DNA of 64,000 nucleotides from Cystobasidiopsis lactophilus (taxonomy: Eukaryota; Basidiomycota; Agaricostilbomycetes; Agaricostilbales; Chionosphaeraceae): contig BCIO01000003.1 of the NCBI GenBank assembly GCA_001599975.1, positions 2,164,677-2,228,676 on the forward strand. The letters are read 5' to 3'. Position 1 is the first letter of the stretch; every line of letters starts with the position of its first letter. Below the pieces are notes generated by a model that did no database searches, was not told the DNA's origin, and saw only the letters and a list, made by a program, of their open reading frames with translations. This document shows, piece by piece, positions 56,908 through 64,000 of the stretch. The translations under genes and the position numbers were made by a program.

Positions 56908-57312
56908 CACAACCTTAAAGAATCACAGAAACCCAAAGTCAAAGCAAGCGAAAGTCGACGACGCTCTCCAACCCGCACTTCTCCCACTCGGACGGTGACG
57001 GCGACAAGCTCGAAGGGCCACCAGGCGCCCAACTACCAACTAGCATCCCGATCAGAGCTGTACTGTGACCACGACATCTAGTAAAAGCCAAGACGCACGG
57101 AGCTGGGCAGAGGCGCACCAAAACGTTGACTCTTGAAGACCCTGCCAGTCTACCGAGAGTGGTCTCCACGCCGGCCCACACACTTCACAAAGCGAAGACG
57201 TTGAAGCCCTCGCATACTGGCAGACGTTGAAGCCCTCGGATACTGGCAGACGTTGAAGTTCTCGCATATTGGCAGACGTTGAAGTCTTGCTTTAGCCTCG
57301 CATACTGGCACA
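56908..57312. other. Promoter region between LOG gene and first glycosyltransferase
   Basis: About 400 bp, divergent. Its right end carries the 26-bp tandem repeat described separately. Confidence 0.5.
57196..57310 (+). repeat. 26-bp tandem repeat, four units, abutting a start codon
   Basis: Units start at 57196, 57222, 57248 and 57274, each opening AGACGTTGAAG and (in units 1 to 3) continuing (C/T)(C/T)CTCG(C/G)ATA(C/T)TGGC. The fourth is stretched by an insertion. The array ends 2 bp before the ATG of the first glycosyltransferase, so it lies in its leader or core promoter. No similar array precedes the second gene. Confidence 0.85.
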
Positions 57313-58761
57313 ATGTGCGGCCGCAGGGATGTTCGGCCTTACCTCATGAATTCTGTCGACTCGAAGCGGCCCATCGAAGAGATCTGGAGCGACATCGATC
57401 GGCATTTGATCGGCGAAAGGTCGAACGAGGACATATATGCGCACTTCCTGTTGCCGCCGCTTCAAGACGAAGACGGGCGGCGGCTGAAAGGCATCTTACT
57501 TTGCAACGGTGTCGACTTCCTCGCTCGCAAGATGCCCTTCGTGAAGGACTGGTACATCGTGATCGCCCACTCCATGTGGAGCAGCATACCGGAGTCGCGC
57601 GCAGCGCACGCCTTGGCGGTATGCTGGCACAATGCTGACCGGGAGGCGTGGTGGCGAAACCGAAACCCCCAGCGCGCCCATCAGCCCTGGCTCGATATTC
57701 AGGACGCTGACGTTTCTTGGGCGCCCGAAGTCAGCATTGGTTCGCCGAAAGAAATCGACGTGCTTTGCGTGTCCAGGCTCGACGCCGTCAAGAATCTCGA
57801 CGTCTTCACCAAGACATTGAAGGTTCTCAGGGAGAAGAGGCCTGAGCTCAAAGCCACTCTGGCGCCCGGTTTCCGCACTGGTTCGTGGAGTCAGCGTCTG
57901 CTCCTCCAGCAGGTCGAAAGCGAGGTCAAAGACATCCCGGGCTGCTTGACAATCCTCTCCGATAAGATCTCCGCCTTTCAATTGGGTGGTTTCTACCGCA
58001 AATCGCGCGTGGTTGTTCTGTGCAGGTGGCTATACTCCTTTGTTCCTGCGCGACCTCAGGCAGGACGCTGACGCAGTGCTCCAGTTTGATCGAAGGCAAA
58101 AATCGAAGCATATTTGAAGCCATGGCTTGCGATGTTCCGGTCGCCATCTTCGAAGCGCACAACCAATACGCTCGGGGTGGCTCTCCGGCTATTCCCCCAG
58201 GTTCCGGACTCACGGCTCCTGAATTCACCCCATCTTCCCTCGCCGACACAATCCTCAAGGTTTTAGAAGATCCCAGCGCCTTTTCGCCGCGCGAGGCGTA
58301 TCTTCGCGACCACGGCCCGATCCGGACCATCGAAAAAGTCATCCACGGCTTGGACTACTTCCGCGATCATTTGCCAGGTTTTGTGGACGGGCAGTCCATC
58401 CTCCACAATACTTGGCTTGCAAAGGCAATGGAGCAGCAGAACCGCGGCACGATCACCGAATACGCAACTCAGTCCGCATCGAAAGCTATCTGTTCTTTCA
58501 AAGATATTGAAGCGCGCGTCAAGACTGACATCGAAAAGGTTTTGGGGCGAAAGCTGCAAAGCCAAGACGTTGCCCTCGCTCGTTGGCCCTCTTTCCCTCT
58601 CCGTGGCGGGATCAGCTCTGACAGGGCGCTTTCCAGGTCGACTGTCTGTCTCGTCAGACCTTTTGCTCCCGTTGAAAGACATCCTCCGCATCCTGAAGAG
58701 GCGTGCGTCGAAGCGCGCCAAACCACCCAGCGCTCTACGAAACGTCGTCGTCCACGTTTGA
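57313..58761 (+). CDS. GT4-like (glycosyl transferase group 1) protein, paralog 1
   Basis: 444 aa in three exons: 57313..58025, 58085..58581, 58637..58761. The C-terminal Rossmann half shows EIDVLCVSRLDAVKNLDVF, then LIEGKNRSIFEAMACDVPVA, containing the EX7E motif (E-GKNRSIF-E) that binds the nucleotide-sugar in GT4 enzymes. The N-terminal half is divergent (VRPYLMNSVDSKRPIEEIW) and no signal peptide or TM helix is seen, so a cytosolic enzyme is likely. The donor and acceptor sugars are unknown. The last intron (55 nt) is supported by its paralog, which has an intron at the same codon position. Paralog 2 follows in tandem. Confidence 0.75.
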
Positions 58762-59346
58762 TATGGAAATGGTGGGATCCCCTCTCTACCCTTCCTCCTC
58801 TCATGTTGGAAACTCAAGCCTTGAAGTAGTGCTCGGTGGAAGAGACGTTTCAAGCAACTTAGATCTGTTTTTGCTTTTGCTTGCATTCCCGTCGTGAGGT
58901 GGCTATACCCCTCAGCCGTCTTGTTTGTGCATATCTTTGCATTTGATTCCATTCCGAGATACGGCAGCGGGAACCACGAGGGAATGTCGACGCTTTCATT
59001 TTCGAACGGTCCGAGTGAATCGTTCTGAACCGAAAGATGATTTTGAAGCGTCACTCCACCATCCGATCCCGTCTGAGCCATGCTGTGATCTCGACAACGA
59101 CGACTAGTGCGCAGGCAGACGCACCGAACAGTGCACAGGCGGGTGGCGCAGCGCTCAACAACGGCGCCGTCGCAATGACAAGCCGACACCAACGGCCCAA
59201 TGGTTCTTGACTCGGACTAGTCTTTGCCCCGCGTAACCGTTTCTACTGGTCCTCCCAGTTCGGAGTGGCCGTCGACGCCGGTTCAGCCAGACCACCAAGT
59301 CGAAGAGTCGTTCCACGCACGATCACTCAGAAGACAATCTCCCGCT
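58762..59346. other. Intergenic between the tandem glycosyltransferases
   Basis: About 585 bp. The first ~200 bp resemble the sequence after paralog 2 (shared TTAGATCTGTTT and GCATTTGATTCCATTCC-like blocks), so the duplication unit extends into the 3' flank. No other gene was seen. Confidence 0.6.
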
Positions 59347-60824
59347 ATGGTTCGCTACGACGTCCGCCCATACTTGATCAATACGGTGAACTCGAAAAGG
59401 CCCATCCAACAGATTTGGGCCGACATCGATCTGAACATGATTGGCGAACAACCAAGGGATGGTGTTGGCGCCAAAGCCGGATTCTACGCGCACTTCATGC
59501 TGCCGCCCCTCCAAGGACAAGATGGGCGACGGCTGAAAGGCATCTTGCTGACCAACGGCGCCGACGTCCTGGTCGACAAGATGCCTTTCGTGAAGGACTG
59601 GTACATCGTGATCGCGCACACTATGTGGAGCAGCATACCCGAGTCGCGAGAGGCGCATGCCTTGGCTACCTGCTGGAACAACAGCGCGCGAAAAGAATGG
59701 TGGGAACAGAAGCATCCTGACCGTGCTGGACAGCAGCCATGGCTCGACATTCAAGACGCAGACCTCTTTTGGACGCCTGAACCGCCAGTTCCGCCGCCCG
59801 CCAAAGAAATCGACGTCCTTTGCATCTCAAGGCTAAGCGAAGTCAAGAATCTCGACGTGTTTGCACAAATGTTAAATGTGCTCAAGGAGAAGCGGCCGGA
59901 GCTCAAAGCCACGCTGGCGACCGGCGCCTGTATCACCTTCCTGGAGTCCTATCAACGTGACGTGCTGAAACAGGTCAAGGACGGGACAAAAGGAATCCCC
60001 GGCTGTTTGACAATCTTGCCAAGCGGGCTGTCCACCGAGGAGCTTACCGAGGTCTATCAAAAGGCGCGCGTTTGTGTTCTGTGCAGGTGAGAGTTCTGCT
60101 CTGATTTCTTGCCGGCGCTCAAAGGATGGCCCTATGCAGCTTGGTCGAGGGCAAGAATCGCAGCATATTTGAAGCCATGGCCTGCGATGTTCCGGTTGCT
60201 CTCTTCGAAGCGCACAATAGATACGCTCGAGGTGACTCGCCGGTCATTCCTCCAGGCTCCGGTCTCACCGCTCCAGACTTCAGCGCCGCATCGCTCGCCG
60301 AAACCGTTCTCAAAATTCTGGACAACCCCGCCGCCTTCGCGCCTCGCCAAGCTTACTTACGCGACAACGGCCCGATCCGGACAATCGAGAAGGTCATTCA
60401 TAGCATGGACTACTTCCGTGATCATTTGCCAGGCTTCGTGGACGGGCAGTCCATCCTCGACAACACTTGGCTCGCAAAGGCAATGGAGCAGCACAACCGC
60501 GGCACGATTGCTCAGTATGCAACCGAATCGGCACCGGAGGGCGTGTCCGGGTTTGAAGCCATTGAAAAGCGCGTCAAGAGTGATATGGAGCTAGTCCTAG
60601 GGCGGAAGCTGCAGAGCCAAGACCTTGTTGCCGCTCGTAAGCCCCTTTATGCCCTCTCCGATGCGCACGCAGTCGAAGCTGACTTGTTGGTGTCAGGCCC
60701 CTCGTCCTTCTCGACCAATCTTTTCCTCCCGTTCAAAGGCATCTTCCGCATTCTCAAACAGCGAGCGCCAAGGCGCGCAACACCACCTAACGCCCTGCGA
60801 AACGTCGTCGTTGTCCACGCTTGA
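59347..60824 (+). CDS. GT4-like (glycosyl transferase group 1) protein, paralog 2
   Basis: 454 aa in three exons: 59347..60086, 60140..60636, 60697..60824, with introns at the same positions as in paralog 1. Same motifs: EIDVLCISRLSEVKNLDVF and LVEGKNRSIFEAMACDVPVA (EX7E). Shared blocks include GRRLKGILL, KMPFVKDWYIVIAH, MWSSIPESR, GPIRTIEKVIH and FVDGQSIL. The N-terminus carries an extra GVGAKAGF insertion. The two proteins look roughly 65-75% identical by eye, suggesting a fairly old tandem duplication with both copies intact. The ATG at 59347 aligns with the start region of paralog 1. Confidence 0.75.
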
Positions 60825-61136
60825 CATAGAATAGGTTCGTTATCCTCATTACCCGTTTCTGTGAGCCACGAACTCGAAGCTCAAGCCTTCGAGTAGCGAG
60901 CGGAAACGCCGTCTCCGAGCGTTTGAAGTTGTTAGATCTGTTTGCTGTCTCGGCCTCCATTCTAGACGTGAGGTGCCATACTCCTCAGCGCTCTTGCCGG
61001 TGCATATCCTTGCATTTGATCCCATTCCAAGTCTTTGGCCAGCGGCACACCACTTGTAGCTCGGTGGCAAGTGAGCCGGAGCCCCCACCGTGCGCCGCGC
61101 TGTTTTGTTCTCCTCCCATCTCCCACATCCCACAAA
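60825..61136. other. Intergenic, 3' flank of glycosyltransferase 2
   Basis: About 310 bp, its left part homologous to the region after paralog 1. The right part is the promoter of the next gene. Confidence 0.5.
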
Positions 61137-61767
61137 ATGGCTCGTGAGTGGTTCGGGAAGCTCCAAAGCGATGCTGACTTTGCGCCTCAGCCAAACGAAA
61201 GGCCGCAGAAGGTGCGCAAGTCTTTGTTTTCGGCCAGGAAGGCGACTGAGCCCTGACACCGCATTGTTGTTTGCAGCTGCATCCGCTTCCATCAAGGAGG
61301 AGGCCGGTCCTCAGACCACCAAAAAACGAGCCACTAGCAAGGTGAGGGTCGCTGTTTGAGCCACCTGGGAGGACGGTTCATGGAGCGTTGCCCTGCGTGC
61401 AGTTCAAGATCGCCCCCAAGAAGTTTTTGGAGAGGTTCGGCTGCCCTGATGTTTGTCCTGCTCACTCGCACGTTCTCACGTTCCTGTTTGGTTTGGCAGC
61501 GCCTCGACCCTCAAGGCTTCTATTGACGGCGGCGAGAGCACGGTCAAGATCGACCTCGCGCCCAAGAAGTTCGGCACTTCGTCGCTGGGATGGTCCGGCA
61601 CCGGACACGCCAAAGTCTCAGTCACGGTTGATGGCACTACCACCGTCCACGAGTGAGACTTCATTTTCTCCTTCGGGCTGGAGGTGTCTGACGTCGGCCT
61701 CAGTGTGCAAGTCACTATCAACGCCACCATCCCTGGTTCCAGAGAGGATATTGCCGCTGAGGAATAG
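61137..61767 (+). CDS. Small basic-headed protein, function unknown
   Basis: 113 aa in six exons: 61137..61143, 61191..61211, 61277..61341, 61403..61434, 61500..61652, 61704..61767. Spliced N-terminus MAPKRKAAEAASASIKEEAG looks like a nuclear-localisation head. A compact beta-rich domain follows: FKIAPKKFLE, STLKASIDGGESTVKIDLAP, SLGWSGTGHAKVSVTVDG and DVQVTINATIPGS. I recall similar short uncharacterised basidiomycete proteins but cannot name a family. The first exon is 7 nt (ATGGCTC). Reading without the first intron gives an unrelated start, and only this structure joins in frame. Confidence 0.65.
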
Positions 61768-61984
61768 GCTCAAAATGTGTGCTCTTCAAATAAAGAAGTT
61801 GCGGTGGTTCTTGTTGTAGCGGTGACTACTGTAACAGGGACGGTCCGACAATACTTTTCCCCTTTCATTGTAATGGCAATTTCAGATGGTCGGATGGGTC
61901 CGCCTTTCCCCTATCGTTGCCAGTACAACCTTGAAAACTAGGATGAGCTTCTTGTCTCCGCCCTCCTGGCCCCTTGCCCCCCGA

Positions 61985-63114
61985 TTACCTCCGTCCTGGG
62001 CGTTTTGGCTTTGAGAAGGACGCATTTGTCTTCTTCGTCGGTATCGAGGCCTGCTCTGGCTGAAGCTCGGCCGCCAGGTAAGCTTCCGTGATCTCAGACG
62101 GATCCGACGTTTCGATCTTTTTCGAGACGGCGACGCCCAAGTCGGCTACCCGAGTCAAGACGCCCTGGACGCTGCTGGAATACAGCAATCGCGCTCTGAC
62201 GGGGCTGCTGGATGGGCATGAATAGACAAAGAAGGCGCTGTTGTCAAGCATACAAAAATTGTATGAAGGCGCTGCAGCGGGGATATTGAGGTTGGAGCCA
62301 CTTGAGCCGAATACGACCGTTTCGGTTAGGATGTCAACGCTCTAGGATGCCAGAAGTTCAGTGCAAAATGAGATGTGATAGAGGTGCAGCCTCACCAAGC
62401 TGACGAATGTCTTGGCCCCAGCCTTCAACTCTTCCACTGCCTGCGCGCCCTTTCTGTCAGAGCTACCCACAGGCAAACAGACACACGAAAACACACTTCT
62501 TCGGCATCTTGTTCCCACGCCAGACCAAGGGAGCTCCCAGTGGACCATCCAGGGCCAAGTCGGCGGTCGCGGACTTCTGTTCCCTCCGCTTGCCTCACAC
62601 TTGCCGCTTCCTTTTCTGCATTTGACATCGGGGCCTCTGACGCTTTCGATAACAGGTGTTTGCCGTAAGCCTCAGGAGTCAGGTCTTGCAGAGTGGTGGC
62701 AAAGAAGTCATCTGTGAACGAGCTTTCGCCGAGCTGCTTGAGAAGGCCGGCCTTCGAGGACGCTGTAGTATTTTGAGTATTCAGACATTGTTGTGGAGGA
62801 GCAAACGTACAATAGAGCATCTTCGACCGCACCGGCGCTGCGTCTGGAACAAACGTAACCAGGCAGCAGCCCGCGTTGTCTCCATCGAGCTTGTACAGCA
62901 AATAGGCTGGCTCTTGCGGCTTCAGCTGGCCTTGCAAAAGACCGAAGTCGCTCTTCGCATCCCCGCCGCGAGCTATCGACCCGGATGCCTCCAGGCGCTC
63001 TTTGCCCGGTTCTTGGTTGATGAGCACGATAAGTGCTCGGTTTGATGAGCTTGTCGTGAGCTCATGAAACGCTTGGACCAGCTCGTCGGTAACGGAGATG
63101 CCACTGGCGGCCAT
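61985..63114 (-). CDS. TWF1: Twinfilin (two ADF-H domains)
   Basis: Actin-monomer sequestering and capping protein. 323 aa in four exons: 62811..63114, 62497..62762, 62396..62440, 61985..62341. ADF-H 1: ASGISVTDELVQAF, EPAYLLYKLDGDNAGCCLVT, FVPDAAPVRSKMLYSSSKAG. ADF-H 2: GLAWEQDAEEAVEELKAGAK, TFVSLSVDILTETVVFGS, FFVYSCPSSSPVRARLLYSS. The C-terminus is basic (SKPKRPGRR), where twinfilins bind capping protein and PIP2. The double-domain order and length (about 330-350 aa) fit the family. A 340-bp gap separates it from the divergent Pro/Gln-rich gene. Confidence 0.92.
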
Positions 63115-63454
63115 CTCGGTCGATGAGGCGGACTGAGAGGCGTTTCGCTCCTCTCCTCGCGACCACCGCCACTGAACCCTGCTTCTGGTCTGGTCCCAAA
63201 ATTGCTTGCTAAAATGCTTGAGAATCGGATTGCCCGCCCAAAAGTCTCTGCAAATGGGAGGCGGTGTTCGGACTGGCCTCCTCGAATCCAGGCTGCCCTT
63301 CCTGCCTCTTGCCTCTCCCTTGGCCCATATCAACGCTCGGGCTGGTTCCCTCCCCCTTCTCCTTTCTCTCAGGCTGGATCCTGCTGCCGTACTTTCTGCT
63401 GGTTCAGACTTGCTTCTGCCCTGGCATTTCGTCTCGTTCTGAAAGAGCAGGCGA
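63115..63454. other. Divergent promoter region
   Basis: 340 bp between the starts of twinfilin and the next gene. Pyrimidine-rich, with no further feature seen. Confidence 0.5.
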
Positions 63455-64000
63455 ATGTCCAGAGCCCCTTCGGGGAGGTCAAGATCCATGTTCAATGGAA
63501 ATCCTGGGGCTGCCGTAATGACGGCGCCTGCGTACCAAGGGCATTCGCAGGCGCCGCCGGCATATGCCTCGGTCCAGCAACCGCAACCGTCCTTCGCCAA
63601 CAACTGGAGCGCGCAGGCTCAGCCTCAAGCGTACTCGTACGCGGCACCCGCCCAGCCTTACCAAGTGAGTCCAGCCTGCCTTTCTCTATGACGCTCCCGA
63701 CTCACTTCCGCAGGTCGTCCAATCAATGCCAATGCCGATGCCACCGGCCTACGTTCAGCCGCAAGCTCCAGTTCAGTATGCCGCCTCGTACCCTCAACAG
63801 CGACAAGGCTCTGCCGACTCTACCTTTGGCTCCCTGAACTTTTCTCATCTGACGACCGCCGACACGAAGCTGCAGTTATCGACCTCGCTGGCTGCAGACC
63901 AGGGGTCGCAACAGTCGCAAATGACGGACCCTAACATGCCAAAAGAGATGCGCATGTTCATCAAAACGACGCAGGAGTTGGCCAAAATCGTAGAATGTCT
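63455..64000 (+). CDS. Pro/Gln/Tyr-rich protein, 5' part (truncated by window end)
   Basis: Exons 63455..63664 and 63714..>64000; the intron 63665..63713 is 49 nt. Start at MSRAPSGRSRSMFN; an internal ATG at 63488 or 63518 is also possible. The visible ~165 residues are low-complexity (AYQGHSQAPPAYASVQQPQP, SMPMPMPPAYVQPQAPVQYA) and then change to a helical segment (DPNMPKEMRMFIKTTQELAK) where a folded domain seems to begin. No family can be assigned without the rest. Confidence 0.6.

Noticed and set aside
58582-58636. Frameshift inactivating the first glycosyltransferase
   Set aside because: The frame change is explained by a 55-nt intron at the same codon position as in the second paralog.

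Overview
The window is a gene-dense stretch of a fungal nuclear genome, most likely from a basidiomycete and possibly Pucciniomycotina. The evidence is GC-rich DNA, nearly every gene cut by several 45-70 nt introns (GT-AG, a few GC-AG, CTGAC/CTAAC-type branch sites), intergenic gaps often below 200 bp, and families such as DUF6534 membrane proteins, YDR124W-like proteins and DUF1748. I rebuilt exon structures by hand. In every complete model the exon lengths sum to a multiple of three; individual junctions remain predictions.

Layout. 1-5 kb: the C-terminus of an AP-3 mu subunit, a C2-domain cytokinesis-like protein, the OST subunit DAD1/OST2 and a 72-aa DUF1748 protein. 5.5-14 kb: an Fpk1/Nrc-2-type AGC kinase, an NAD(P)H reductase, a divergent pair of mitochondrial ribosomal proteins (uL11m and an SOD-fold mS42/mS43-type protein) and an MFS transporter. 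14-23 kb: a small two-TM protein divergent from ATP synthase subunit d, then a 2026-aa protein with a C1 zinc finger. 22.6-28.5 kb: a small TM protein, a DUF2841 protein, an NAPE-PLD-like metallo-hydrolase and a CPD photolyase. 28.9-36.5 kb: two copies of a ~0.9 kb inverted repeat with a tRNA-Leu-like end, flanking a JmjC-like gene and a DUF6534 membrane protein. 36.8-45 kb: mago nashi, listerin (LTN1) and PET100, followed by an array of seven intron-like units. 45.8-56.9 kb: an MSS116-type DEAD-box helicase, an orphan gene, a PMP3 proteolipid in 12 exons, a hypothetical gene, SMI1/KNR4, mtSSB (RIM1) and a LOG-family protein. 57.3-64 kb: two tandem GT4-like glycosyltransferases, a 113-aa nuclear-type protein, twinfilin and the start of a Pro/Gln-rich gene cut by the window edge.

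The genes are mostly housekeeping. Six or more encode mitochondrial proteins (uL11m, the SOD-fold ribosomal protein, ATP7, PET100, the MSS116-like helicase, RIM1). The uL11m and SOD-fold genes share a 114-bp promoter gap.

The strongest unexplained signal is at 44118-45029. Seven units of 61-64 nt each begin GTCCG, end GGACAG and carry an ATCAG...CTGAT hairpin. They look exactly like introns but sit in degenerate, non-coding spacers resembling the Arg/Glu-rich last exon of PET100. Other notable signals are 5-8 nt microexons, a 12-nt exon between two GC-AG introns that encodes part of a catalytic motif, and convergent genes overlapping at their stop codons.
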